Positions 26,959 through 38,041 of a stretch of 64,000 nt of DNA are shown here, in pieces; the stretch's first letter is position 1, and every line of letters begins with the position of its first letter. A model generated the notes under the pieces. That model worked only from the letters and a program-made list of their open reading frames with translations, ran no database searches and was not told the origin of the DNA. Made by a program: the position numbers and the translations under genes. Source of the stretch: Candidatus Competibacter denitrificans Run_A_D11 (GTDB lineage: Bacteria > Pseudomonadota > Gammaproteobacteria > Competibacterales > Competibacteraceae); NCBI RefSeq assembly GCF_001051235.1, contig NZ_CBTJ020000111.1, positions 1 through 64,000 on the forward strand. Direction: 5' to 3'.

Positions 26959-27471
26959 TCAGAGCATTCGCTGGGCCAAGGCAATCCAGATCCCAGACAG
27001 CACCACTCCCGCCAACACATCCGACGGGTAATGAACCTGTAGGTAAATGCGCGAAGCCCCTACCAAAAGGATTAATGCCCCGGCGAGCACGGCGGCGACA
27101 GCCCATCCCTGGGGCCAAATCCGGCGGATGATGAACAGCGCGCAGAGCGCAAAGGCAGCGATTTGCATCGTGTGGGCGCTCGGAAATGAGCTGTCCCAGG
27201 GTAAAGGCACCAGCCGTTCCCCCAGCGCGGGCCTTGGGCGGGCAAAAATCAACTTCATCAGATGAACAAGAAGCGTCGCACCGCCCAGCCCGACCACGAG
27301 TAACTCTGCTTCCCAGCGTTTCTGGAAATGCCACAACCAGGCGCTGCTGAAAAGCGTCAATGGAATCAGGATATACAATGACCCTAACCAGGTCACAGCG
27401 CGAAAGAAATTGTCTAAAGCATCCGAGCGATGCGCTGCTGCAAACAGAAGAATATCGTTATCCCAAGACAT
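26959..27471 (-). CDS. PAP2 superfamily phosphatase
   Basis: The 170-aa membrane protein has the three-part PAP2 signature: KLIFARPRP, FPSAHT and SRIYLQVHYPSDVLAG. It should remove phosphate from a lipid phosphate such as undecaprenyl diphosphate or phosphatidate at the outer face of the inner membrane. The ATG at 27471 (MSWDNDILLFA) matches family N-termini; an in-frame start 14 codons upstream is less likely. The adjacent dgkA on the same strand suggests a kinase/phosphatase pair handling the same lipid pool. Confidence 0.9.
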   Translation of the reverse strand: MSWDNDILLFAAAHRSDALDNFFRAVTWLGSLYILIPLTLFSSAWLWHFQKRWEAELLVVGLGGATLLVHLMKLIFARPRPALGERLVPLPWDSSFPSAHTMQIAAFALCALFIIRRIWPQGWAVAAVLAGALILLVGASRIYLQVHYPSDVLAGVVLSGIWIALAQRML

Positions 27472-27572
27472 GAGATGACCTGATTGATTAAGAGTCGCGC
27501 TGCTCCCTGCCAAGCGCTCAGACGGCTGTTTGGCAGGCTAGTGACCAAAGTGCAGCGGGGTTGTAGCGGCTC

Positions 27573-28637
27573 TTAGCGCGAACGAGCCGTGGGTTTTCGT
27601 TGCCAGGCTAGCACCACGCCTGCGATAAACGCCAGGATCATGGTTCCGGTGGGTGTGGGTAGCACGCGAGGCAGCGGGGTCTTAGTAGCACGCCCGCGAT
27701 TGGGGGCCGCCGCCGCTACAACGGTTTCCTGGCTGGGCATTCCTTGCTGCGTGCGTTCGCCTTCGGTCACCCGCACCGCGTTCTTAGTCGGCTTGATGTC
27801 GGCACCGTAAGCCTGGGCATAGACTTGGGTAAACTCCGCGCCCAAAAACAGGATTTGGCTGGAGTAATAAACCCAGATCAGTAAAGCGACCAGTGAACCC
27901 GCCGCACCATAGGATGATTCGGTGGCGGTATGACCCAGATACCAGCTAATCAGGAATCGGCCCAGTGAGAACAAGGCAGCCGTGACAACAGCGCCGATCC
28001 AGACATCGCGCCAACGGATCTTGGCATCTGGCAATACTTTGAAAATCAAGGTGAATAGCAGGCTGGTGACGCCAAAGGACACCACAAAGCTGATCCCGCG
28101 CCACATCAGCGTTTGGCCGTAGGCCTCACCTGCGACCAATTTGCCGGTCGCTGCCAGTGCAGTGCTAATCAGCAGAGAAACCAGTAAGAGAAAGCCGGTG
28201 CCGAGCACCATCGCAAAAGAGAAGAAGCGATCCTTAAGCATTCCCCAGATACCCCGGCCGGGTTTGGGTTGTACTTCCCAAATGGTATTGAGCGCGTCTT
28301 GCAACTGGCCAAATAAGCCACCCGCCGCTATCAGCAGGGTGATGACGCCGATGATGGTGGCAATAGTGCCGGTAGTCGGTTGCCGCGCACCTTCGATCAT
28401 CGCTTCAATAGCTTGGCGGCCGCTAGAGCCGATCAAACCCCCTAATTGCTCCAAAATGCTGGTTCGGACCTGCGCTTCATCGAAAAATAAAGCGGCAATC
28501 GCAATGGCGATAATGAGCAGCGGTGCCAGCGCGAAAATGGTGTAGTAAGACAGCGCAGCAGCCAGGCGCGGGGCGCGGTCTTCGTCCCAGGAGATGAACG
28601 TATCTTTCACTAAACCCCACATCGAAGGATTTTTCAT
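27573..28637 (-). CDS. YihY/BrkB family membrane protein (copy A)
   Basis: The 354-aa protein has six hydrophobic helices with the family blocks SWDEDRAPRLAAALSYYTIFALAPLL and SSYGAAGSLVALLIWVYYSSQI-type sequence, and a seventh hydrophobic segment near the C-terminus (TGTMILAFIAGVVLAW). YihY proteins have been called ribonuclease BN or BrkB, but those functional names are doubtful; the true role is unknown. It is a tandem paralogue of the gene just upstream (28645-29730). A 112-bp stretch (27835-27946) is identical to that copy down to third codon positions. The chosen start lies 8 bp after the upstream stop; an earlier ATG at 28661 would overlap it. Confidence 0.88.
   Translation of the reverse strand: MKNPSMWGLVKDTFISWDEDRAPRLAAALSYYTIFALAPLLIIAIAIAALFFDEAQVRTSILEQLGGLIGSSGRQAIEAMIEGARQPTTGTIATIIGVITLLIAAGGLFGQLQDALNTIWEVQPKPGRGIWGMLKDRFFSFAMVLGTGFLLLVSLLISTALAATGKLVAGEAYGQTLMWRGISFVVSFGVTSLLFTLIFKVLPDAKIRWRDVWIGAVVTAALFSLGRFLISWYLGHTATESSYGAAGSLVALLIWVYYSSQILFLGAEFTQVYAQAYGADIKPTKNAVRVTEGERTQQGMPSQETVVAAAAPNRGRATKTPLPRVLPTPTGTMILAFIAGVVLAWQRKPTARSR
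27835..27946. repeat. 112-bp tract identical between the two BrkB genes (copy 1)
   Basis: This stretch is base-for-base identical to 28928-29039 in the other paralogue, ending abruptly on both sides in diverged sequence. It encodes the most conserved family segment (YYSSQILFLGAEFT and neighbours). Identity at silent sites suggests recent gene conversion. Confidence 0.85.
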
Positions 28638-28644
28638 CGTTGAG

Positions 28645-29730
28645 TTACCGGTTGGTTGCATTGGGTTTACGTTGCCAAGCGAACACGATGCCGAATAGAA
28701 ACGCTAACACCACACCGCCGACCGAGGTGGGGGAGACCGCTGCCCGCAATCGGTCAGCGACTTTGATGGGGATTGGTGCTGAGAGGACTGGCTTTGCGGT
28801 CGTGGCGGTGTTGACTTCGGATTCACGCGGGATTCCCTGTTGGGCACGTTGCTCTTTCGTGAGTCGAATCGCATTAGCCGCCGGTTCGATGCGGACACCG
28901 TGAGCCTTGGCGTAGATTTTGGTGAATTCCGCGCCCAAAAACAGGATTTGGCTGGAGTAATAAACCCAGATCAGTAAAGCGACCAGTGAACCCGCCGCAC
29001 CATAGGATGATTCGGTGGCGGTATGACCCAGATACCAGCCTATCAAAAAGCGGCCGAGCGTGAATAAAGCTGCCGTGGCCGCCGCGCCGATCCAGACATC
29101 GTGCCAGCGGACTTTGGCATCCGGCAACACTTTAAAAATCACCGCGAACAGCAGCGTACTGATGCCGAAAGAAACGCTCAGATTAACGGCTTGCCACAGG
29201 AGCGCCTGACTGGCCGCATCACCGCCCAGCAGTTTTCCGGCGGCTGATAGCACGGTGCTGATAATGAGAGACGCCAGCAGCAGACCGCCGGTTGCGATCA
29301 CCATGCCAAACGACAGAAAACGATCCTTAACGATGCCCCAGAGGCCCCGCCCCGGTTTCGGTTGCACCCCCCAGATGGTATTGAGCGCATCTTGCAACTG
29401 GTTGAACAAGCCGCCCGCCGCCACCAACAGGGTCACAACGCCAATCACCGTGGCGATCAGGCCGGTGGTGGGTTGCCGCGCGCCTTCGATCATCGCTTCG
29501 ATGGCCTGACGGCCGTTCTGACCGATCATATTGCCCACTTCGTTCAACATGTTCTGGCGGACTTGCGTCTCGTCGAAAAACATCGCTGCGACCGCGATGG
29601 CGATAATTAACAGTGGCGCGAGCGCAAAGATGGTGTAGTAGGCCAACGCAGCGGCCAGGCGTGGCGCGCGGTCTTCGTCCCAGGATTTGAAGGTTTCTTT
29701 CAGCAAATCCCATAGCGCTTTCTTGTTCAT
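28645..29730 (-). CDS. YihY/BrkB family membrane protein (copy B)
   Basis: The 361-aa inner-membrane protein is collinear over its whole length with copy A downstream. It shares the N-terminal SWDEDRAPRLAAALAYYTIFALAPLL block, six central helices and a C-terminal hydrophobic segment ending in AWQRKP. The two genes face the same way with only about 7 bp between them, so they arose by tandem duplication and are probably co-transcribed. Outside the identical 112-bp tract the copies have diverged clearly at silent and amino-acid positions. Function is unknown as for other family members. Confidence 0.88.
   Translation of the reverse strand: MNKKALWDLLKETFKSWDEDRAPRLAAALAYYTIFALAPLLIIAIAVAAMFFDETQVRQNMLNEVGNMIGQNGRQAIEAMIEGARQPTTGLIATVIGVVTLLVAAGGLFNQLQDALNTIWGVQPKPGRGLWGIVKDRFLSFGMVIATGGLLLASLIISTVLSAAGKLLGGDAASQALLWQAVNLSVSFGISTLLFAVIFKVLPDAKVRWHDVWIGAAATAALFTLGRFLIGWYLGHTATESSYGAAGSLVALLIWVYYSSQILFLGAEFTKIYAKAHGVRIEPAANAIRLTKEQRAQQGIPRESEVNTATTAKPVLSAPIPIKVADRLRAAVSPTSVGGVVLAFLFGIVFAWQRKPNATNR
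28928..29039. repeat. 112-bp tract identical between the two BrkB genes (copy 2)
   Basis: Direct-repeat partner of 27835-27946, in the same orientation about 1.1 kb away. Recombination between the two could delete one copy and leave a hybrid gene. Confidence 0.85.
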
Positions 29731-29774
29731 GATTGCCCTCGGCGTGATTGCTGAAAATGGAGATGGATCAGAGG

Positions 29775-32015
<2,241 letters not shown>

Positions 32016-32150
32016 GAATGGCTAGGCGCTGTGCAGTCCAAGGAAGCAAGGCCAATTAAACAACGCCGGGACAGAATAGTGAACAAATGCTACTTGAACA
32101 GAGCCTTCCGTGGCTCTTAGTACAGACGATGAAGCAGGGGTCTTTAAAAT

Positions 32151-32357
32151 TTATACCCAAACGCAAGGCCCAACATCTCTTAAACCACCAAGAGTGTTAT
32201 CAATACAACGACATCCTTCTGATGTCGCTGTAGGTCTCCCCCCGTTGGGACAGGTCCAACGTGAGGGATATATAGCGGCCTGGGCTGTGCTTCGACCAGT
32301 TTTAAGAGCTTGCACATCGCGAATAACGCCTGTCGATAATTTTGGTAAATGACGCAT
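32151..32357 (-). CDS. 68-residue Cys-containing peptide, candidate cyanobactin-like RiPP precursor
   Basis: The ATG at 32357 is preceded by GAGGAGG nine bases upstream, one of the best ribosome binding sites in the window. The peptide starts MRHLPKLSTGVIRDVQALK. This resembles, from memory, the leader of patellamide-type precursors (ILP-x-x-G-x-PVIR). The second half has four cysteines (TCPNGG, EGCRCID and GPCVWV), a Gly-Gly pair in TLGGLRD, and ends in aromatic/aliphatic residues. It lies 72 bp after the PatA/PatG-type protease gene on the same strand, where a substrate would be expected. No modification enzyme such as YcaO is visible nearby. It could instead be a small protein unrelated to RiPPs, but the leader likeness, context and RBS agree. 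Confidence 0.65.
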   Translation of the reverse strand: MRHLPKLSTGVIRDVQALKTGRSTAQAAIYPSRWTCPNGGRPTATSEGCRCIDNTLGGLRDVGPCVWV

Positions 32358-32429
32358 ATTGTATCGCCTCCTCTGCTGTTGCTCAGTGATGAAGAGCTTA
32401 CAAAAAATTTGGGAAAATTGTAACTTCTG

Positions 32430-34346
32430 CTACCGTAAAGACCAGGTTCGGACTTTGCCAACCATAACTGGCACTATATCACTGACGTCCGTCGTGAATA
32501 AATAGACTCTTTTAGCCTGCTCAAATATTTTGCAGGGATTAAAAAAGCTCAACTTTACGTCCCAGCAATCTGATTCCGGCCGACAGATTGGGCTACGTTC
32601 TACACTGATGGTATCAAGCTCCATTCCCTTTCGCAGGGCATCCTCAAAAATATCGGCAGCCAATAGCGCATTGGTGGCCGCATAGTTGATAGCACGGTCC
32701 TGAGGGCTAACTCCCAGATTGCGGAGTTCTTCATAAACGCGAATCAGGAAATTTTCAATATGATCTTTGGATTGATCTTCCGTGTCTTTCTCTTTACAAA
32801 CAGCAGCAGCTAACTCTTTAGTATTCCAGCTATACATGCCACGCAGGCTAGGGCAAATAATTGGAACCACTTGGCCAGTAAATAATTTCACACTTCCAGC
32901 CAGAGAACCCGGAATCGAAATTCGCTCGACCTCACCTTTAGTTTGTTCCTCAAGAAATTCTCGGAGTCGTTGATAAACCCGGTCCGCAAACGCCCCGGTA
33001 GCCTGGATGGCATAAATAGGCGTGGTGTCCAGATTCAATGTCCAATAAATCGCTGCGGCATCCCAGGGATTTTCTGCGAGATAGGCCAATAACTGCTCTG
33101 GGTGGTAAGGGTCATTGGCATTGGAGGCCATATGCTGTTTGATGGAGTCGCGGCGAGCTTCCGTTCCAAAATCATAATTTAATTTTCCTAAAGCAAAGAC
33201 TACTTGGTTTTGGGAAGCCTTTCCGCAACTGCATCCGCAACTGCATCCACAACTGCATCCACAACGGCTACTGTCGCACCCACAACTACTTGGCTGACTG
33301 GTGCTAGGATTCACCATGTTCTGATAGCTAGCTCGATTGTTCTGATCAGGCGCAGCAAAGACGGTATCGATCTTGGCTGCACTATTATCCTGTGGCTGTT
33401 CTTGGCAGTTTTCTGGAATCTGTTTTCTAGTCGCTTCATTCGGATTAGACATGGAATTTATCCCTTTTATGATAAGAGAAGTGGCACCCTTGATATTAAG
33501 CCGCCCAGCCAGTAGGCGGCGGCAATCGTATACAGGTTCAGCGTCACAGCCAATGGCGCTATTGATGAGTGCTGAACGTATCGCCTGAAGGTCAGGCTTT
33601 TTCCGATATTTTAGTTGCAGGCTTAAGAGAAGCGCAGCAACACCTGAGACTATGGGCGTGGCGTAGCTGGTGCCTGTGTGGGCAGAAAGGCCACCGCTGG
33701 GATTGGCACCTAGAATATTTTCGCCTGGGGCCAGAATGCCATGCGTCCGGTAGCCCGGACTCCAATTGCTGAAATCCAGCGGCAGGCCTTGGAAATTCAT
33801 CGCGCCCACCGCCAATACGGATGGCAAGGCACCGGGGATATGAAGGCACTCGCAACCGTCATTACCTGTTGCAGCCACGATCAGAATACCTTGCTTAAAA
33901 CTGGCTTGGACTACTTTGGCCAGGAGAGGATGGGCAGTGCCAGATGGCGTGAATTCACCCCCACTGATATTAATAATCTGCGCCCCTTGCTGAATGGCCT
34001 GGCTAATGGCGCGGGCCAGATTCAGTTGGGAGCAAGCCGTTAGGGAGCGGCCATCATTCCCATCAGAAAAGATGGGTACGATTAAAGCTCGGCAGTGCGG
34101 CGCAATGCCTTTAATTGGGCCAGTATGCTGGCCAAAAATAATGCTGGTAATGTGAGTGCCATGTTGTAGCGCTGGGCCTTCACGTTTAGTTTCTGATGCC
34201 AGTGTCTTGATTTGAGTAAGGTTGGCATCTACCAAACTAGGATGTAATGGGTTGATTGGGCCATCAAGTATGGCAACACAAACACACGGATCACCAAGCG
34301 TTTCAGCCCAAAGCGCTTTAAGTCCAGAGAGGGTTTGGAGATCCAT
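32430..34346 (-). CDS. PatA/PatG-type cyanobactin maturation protease (subtilisin, S8 family)
   Basis: The 638-aa protein starts with a subtilisin domain whose triad is visible: Asp28 (VAILDGP), His62 (QHGTH) and Ser227 (GTSYATP), with Asn162 for the oxyanion hole. The opening (LSGLKALWAETLGDPCVCVA) and the C-terminal part (LGKLNYDFGTEARRDSIKQ, WTLNLDTTPIYAIQ, VKLFTGQVVPIICPSLRGMY) are those of the PatA/PatG family, whose members cut and sometimes cyclise cyanobactin precursors. Between them a linker at about residues 350-373 is a run of CGCS units encoded by a short tandem repeat. There is no signal peptide, so it acts in the cytoplasm. It starts 6 bp after the FecR-TPR-barrel gene and is followed by the 68-aa peptide. 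Confidence 0.88.
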   Translation of the reverse strand: MDLQTLSGLKALWAETLGDPCVCVAILDGPINPLHPSLVDANLTQIKTLASETKREGPALQHGTHITSIIFGQHTGPIKGIAPHCRALIVPIFSDGNDGRSLTACSQLNLARAISQAIQQGAQIINISGGEFTPSGTAHPLLAKVVQASFKQGILIVAATGNDGCECLHIPGALPSVLAVGAMNFQGLPLDFSNWSPGYRTHGILAPGENILGANPSGGLSAHTGTSYATPIVSGVAALLLSLQLKYRKKPDLQAIRSALINSAIGCDAEPVYDCRRLLAGRLNIKGATSLIIKGINSMSNPNEATRKQIPENCQEQPQDNSAAKIDTVFAAPDQNNRASYQNMVNPSTSQPSSCGCDSSRCGCSCGCSCGCSCGKASQNQVVFALGKLNYDFGTEARRDSIKQHMASNANDPYHPEQLLAYLAENPWDAAAIYWTLNLDTTPIYAIQATGAFADRVYQRLREFLEEQTKGEVERISIPGSLAGSVKLFTGQVVPIICPSLRGMYSWNTKELAAAVCKEKDTEDQSKDHIENFLIRVYEELRNLGVSPQDRAINYAATNALLAADIFEDALRKGMELDTISVERSPICRPESDCWDVKLSFFNPCKIFEQAKRVYLFTTDVSDIVPVMVGKVRTWSLR

Positions 34347-34351
34347 ATCTC

Positions 34352-37300
34352 TTAAAAATTCAATTTAATCCGCGAAAGGATAGTTCGATCCGGTATAAAT
34401 CTTGGATTTTCTAGATTTTGGTATGAGTTTCTAAAACTCATATCCTGAAATTGAAATTCCTGGTCGAATAAATTCGATACCTCTAAGCTAAATGAGCCTT
34501 GTTGTTTTGGTAAACGAAAACCAACGGCTGCATTCACTACAACGAAATCATTATGATCAGTCTTTGACTGGAGATCTCTTAAATCAAAATCAATACCCGT
34601 AAATTGTTGCCAAACATACGTGGTACCAAGCTCTGCAAAAAATCCCGATGGTCTAAAGTATCGGACAGTGAGTGGTACACTTAGCGTTTCAATATGGGTC
34701 AGGTTGGCTTTAGCATCATATTTTTCAATTTCAACCTGATTCTGTATCGCCCAATACGGATGCGGCATCCAATAGAGATAAGCTAATAGTTTTTGCTCTT
34801 GCTCCGCTTGGTAAGTTATATGACCGAGGTAGTTCGGAAAAGGCACATCAAGATCACGATAGCTGCCTTGAATTCCACCATAAAGGCTGTTATTAAATTG
34901 TGCATCCAATCCAATAGCATATATTTTAGCTTTAGTGCCATTTAGATCGTCGTAGAATTGATCAAAACCTGCAATTTGAGTGGGTTCAATGGTTTGTTCA
35001 ACAACAAGCGCCCGTTTCAAAGTACTAAAAGCCGCAAGCCTGAATTGAAGGTTATCAGCGATATTCCAGCGAAAACCCAGTTTTGGATTCAGCTGATCCT
35101 GATGAATATCTTCTATTTCATCATGGAGGTGATCATGGCTAAGACCGACCGTCCAGATTATATCCTTTAGCAGAGCAATATTGGCATAACCATAAACAGT
35201 CGTGTGTTCTGCCTGTTGAGAATTTTGTAGATAACTGGCTTCGCGTGCCGTCTTAGCTAAGCCACCCCCAGCGATGATATTGTAGGCAAGCTCGCGGAAT
35301 AAATATTGACCTTCCAGTTGGTCGGACTCCGTTTCCGAAAGTTTATCAGGAGACGATTTTCTGTCCTCTCGGTCAGCATGGATGAATGAGACGATAACAT
35401 TTGATTGGGGCGAAGGGGTATAGCGAGTACCTAGCCGAGCCGTATCTTGGCGTATTTTTAGTCGCTCCTGAGTAGATGGTGCTGCCGAAAAATAAAGACT
35501 TAAGTCGCCCTGGTCGGTCTCTCTTCGCCTTAATTCAGCTTGTAGATTGAAATTTGGGGTAACGGCAACTTGGGTAAAGAGATTATAAAGATCATGCTGA
35601 AAATCATTGTTTTCTCGGAATCCATTAGTTTGATAATGAAAATGGCCCAAGCTATAGGAGAATTGATTATAAAGACCACTTAGAATTGCCTCATCGCTTA
35701 GGGTATCGTGATTGCCGACAAGGCCTGATAAAGCCAGGTTGGAGTGATTACGTAAAAAAAGTGAATTGTATTCGTATAATGAGGGAGTCACTGGGCCTAG
35801 AGTTGTTAAAATCCCTAATTTGGTTTCAGCAAGCTGTGGCTGTACAGGGGCAATGTTAATAGGTTGCAGTAATTGGGCTTGGAGCAATTCGCTCGCCCGC
35901 GCGATCTCATGCCGGGGTAAGGTGGAATAGGAATCGGCTAAGAGCCGATGCGCGGAGTAGTTGGTCGGATCGTTGGTGAGAGATTTGCGGGCTTCGTACA
36001 AGCTGAGTTGCTCGAAACCAACCTCATTATAAATTCTGCCTAAAGCGGTGCCTCGCGTAGCGAGGTCTTCATCGAGTAATAATTGCGAGCGATAGACAGC
36101 GCGATTGTCATTAAGATCGATAGACTGTTGGAGTTGGTGGATCGACTCAATGGGCTGATAATAACTTTGGAGGCGAAGGGCGTCGTAGAAATGGGGCGTA
36201 GGGTCATGGGGATCAAGCTGTTTGGCTTTAGCAAGATGCTTTTGGGTGGCGCGGTCATCCTTGAGTTCATAAAAAGCTTTGCCGAGATAACTGCTGTAAA
36301 GGGAAACCTTGGGTTCCAGCAGGGTGGCTTTAAGGATTTCTTGCGTGGCAGCCTCAGTCTGGTTCTGGCGAAAGAGGGCGATTCCAAGACCTAGATGGGG
36401 TTCGCCGAGTGTCGAATCTTGCGCAATGGCTTCTTGAAAAGACTGAATAGCCTCTTGGATACGGCCTTGAGCCAATTGTAAGAAACCCCAGGTCGAGTGG
36501 ACTATCGGGTCTCCAGGCCGAAATTGATAGGCTTGTTGAGCGAGCTGAGTGGCCTGCCTGATGTCTCCCATACCGAAGAGTAAGCGGCTTTCCTGAATCA
36601 ATGCTTGCGGATTTTCAGGATCAAGCGCCACGGCTTTTTGGGCGGCCGCCAATGCAGCATTCAGGTTAAATTCTGCTTGTTTGACCAGGCTTAAATTAAG
36701 ATAAGCCGTCGGTGAGGAGGGATTGACCGCCACCGCTCGCTCGGCGGCCTCCAGTGCCCGTTCCTTTTGGTTTTGAACCAGATAGATGTTGGAGCGTAGG
36801 CTATGCGCGAGTGCGGAGCGAGGGTCGCGCGTTAGGGCTTGGTCCAGTGCTCGATGCGCCTCGTCAACGCGGCCACGAATGAGGGCGTTAAGGGCCGCTT
36901 GTACCCAAGGCAAAGAGGCTTGCGGGAATTGCCTTTGGGTTTCGGCAATCACTTGATCAGCCTGGGTGAATCGATTGAGCTGATACAGGCTGTTGGCCGT
37001 ACCGACTGCACTCATTAAGGTCGGCGGGCGTACTTGCTGAAAGGCGGCCAACGCCGCATCCACTGCGCCTGCTTCGAGCAAGGTCCAGCCTAGCCCGGTT
37101 CGTGCATGCGGATGATCGGGATCATGCTGGAGTGCTTGCGCAAACAGTTGCCGGGCTTCCTGGCGATTACCGCTGTTAAAGCGTGTTTCGGCTTGGCTGA
37201 TTAATTGCTCAACTGTTGCTTGGCTAGCAGCAATTGGGCGCTTTTGTGATCGGCCATTGGGGTGGGGCAATGCCTGGCCCGCTAGCAGATAATCTCGATA

Positions 37301-37996
37301 ACTGACAGTGCCCGGATAGTAGAGAGACCACTGTGCCGCGTCGATTGGGTTAAGCAATACCGTCTTGCGCGGGGCTTCCCCCAATCGGACAGTCGCCTGT
37401 TCATTCGCCTCCACCAGCACGCTGCCTTGAGCGTTATGAAAGTCGATTAAGCCGTCAAACACTGCCAAACGCGCGCTATGATCGGGCTTGACGGCAAGGT
37501 TGAACTCGGTTCCTCGAATAGTGGCCACGACCGAGATAGTCTGAAGCTCTAGCGGTATGCCATTGCTACGGACCCAGATTTCGCCTTGCGGTACGCGCAA
37601 AATATTAAGCGTGGGTGCGTTTGCGGTGGGCGCCAAGCCTTCTTGTGAAACGATATGCTTTAGCTCCAATTGGCTGTTGGCATTGATCTTAAGCTGAGCG
37701 CCATTGACAAGCTGTAGCGCGATGCGGCTACCTTCGCCTGTTTTAATGGCTTCGCCGGCTGCCACTTTTTCACCCGTTGCCACGGGTTGCCAGCGCCCTT
37801 GCCGCAGGACCTCGACCGTGCCAAGCGCACTGACGATCTCTCCTACGTCTTCGGCAAGCGCGAGACGAAGCGAACCCAGTACAACGAACAGCAGGAGGGT
37901 GTACCAAGTCAATCGTCGAAAAGATGGCGAACTTATCACTGGCAAGCCCTGTAGGTGTCGCTTTAAGGCGACTATAGTTTTCGTGTGCCCAAACAT
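34352..37996 (-). CDS. FecR-domain/TPR/outer-membrane beta-barrel fusion protein
   Basis: The 1214-aa protein has a signal-like hydrophobic stretch (about 29-48, ending LRLALA) and a FecR domain (about 55-215, with VVATIRGTEFNLAV). From about 265 to 620 there are ten or so tetratricopeptide repeats, and the last 440 residues look like an outer-membrane beta-barrel (alternating aromatic strands, ending in Phe as IKLNF). There is no TonB plug. The architecture resembles export porins with periplasmic TPR scaffolds, such as PgaA or BcsC, more than TonB receptors. It is the first gene of the operon with the PatA/PatG-type protease and the peptide, so it may export or sense the peptide product. 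The ATG at 37996 has a ribosome site placed very close, so the start is uncertain. Confidence 0.8.
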   Translation of the reverse strand: MFGHTKTIVALKRHLQGLPVISSPSFRRLTWYTLLLFVVLGSLRLALAEDVGEIVSALGTVEVLRQGRWQPVATGEKVAAGEAIKTGEGSRIALQLVNGAQLKINANSQLELKHIVSQEGLAPTANAPTLNILRVPQGEIWVRSNGIPLELQTISVVATIRGTEFNLAVKPDHSARLAVFDGLIDFHNAQGSVLVEANEQATVRLGEAPRKTVLLNPIDAAQWSLYYPGTVSYRDYLLAGQALPHPNGRSQKRPIAASQATVEQLISQAETRFNSGNRQEARQLFAQALQHDPDHPHARTGLGWTLLEAGAVDAALAAFQQVRPPTLMSAVGTANSLYQLNRFTQADQVIAETQRQFPQASLPWVQAALNALIRGRVDEAHRALDQALTRDPRSALAHSLRSNIYLVQNQKERALEAAERAVAVNPSSPTAYLNLSLVKQAEFNLNAALAAAQKAVALDPENPQALIQESRLLFGMGDIRQATQLAQQAYQFRPGDPIVHSTWGFLQLAQGRIQEAIQSFQEAIAQDSTLGEPHLGLGIALFRQNQTEAATQEILKATLLEPKVSLYSSYLGKAFYELKDDRATQKHLAKAKQLDPHDPTPHFYDALRLQSYYQPIESIHQLQQSIDLNDNRAVYRSQLLLDEDLATRGTALGRIYNEVGFEQLSLYEARKSLTNDPTNYSAHRLLADSYSTLPRHEIARASELLQAQLLQPINIAPVQPQLAETKLGILTTLGPVTPSLYEYNSLFLRNHSNLALSGLVGNHDTLSDEAILSGLYNQFSYSLGHFHYQTNGFRENNDFQHDLYNLFTQVAVTPNFNLQAELRRRETDQGDLSLYFSAAPSTQERLKIRQDTARLGTRYTPSPQSNVIVSFIHADREDRKSSPDKLSETESDQLEGQYLFRELAYNIIAGGGLAKTAREASYLQNSQQAEHTTVYGYANIALLKDIIWTVGLSHDHLHDEIEDIHQDQLNPKLGFRWNIADNLQFRLAAFSTLKRALVVEQTIEPTQIAGFDQFYDDLNGTKAKIYAIGLDAQFNNSLYGGIQGSYRDLDVPFPNYLGHITYQAEQEQKLLAYLYWMPHPYWAIQNQVEIEKYDAKANLTHIETLSVPLTVRYFRPSGFFAELGTTYVWQQFTGIDFDLRDLQSKTDHNDFVVVNAAVGFRLPKQQGSFSLEVSNLFDQEFQFQDMSFRNSYQNLENPRFIPDRTILSRIKLNF

Positions 37997-38041
37997 CCCT
38001 TAAATTAGCCCATTATGAGAGCCTGTCCAATAGATCACGAT

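Noticed and set aside
32100..32117. Hairpin AGAGCC-N6-GGCTCT after the peptide gene as a terminator
   Set aside because: The stem is only 6 bp and is not followed by a T-run on the minus strand.
32180..32461. A 93-codon minus-strand frame overlapping the protease end and the peptide gene
   Set aside because: It overlaps two better-supported genes, has no good ribosome binding site and reads as random sequence; the 68-codon frame has GAGGAGG at proper distance.
33225..33300. Short direct repeats that could suggest a CRISPR or minisatellite
   Set aside because: They are in frame within the protease gene and encode CGCS units; there are no spacers of uniform length.
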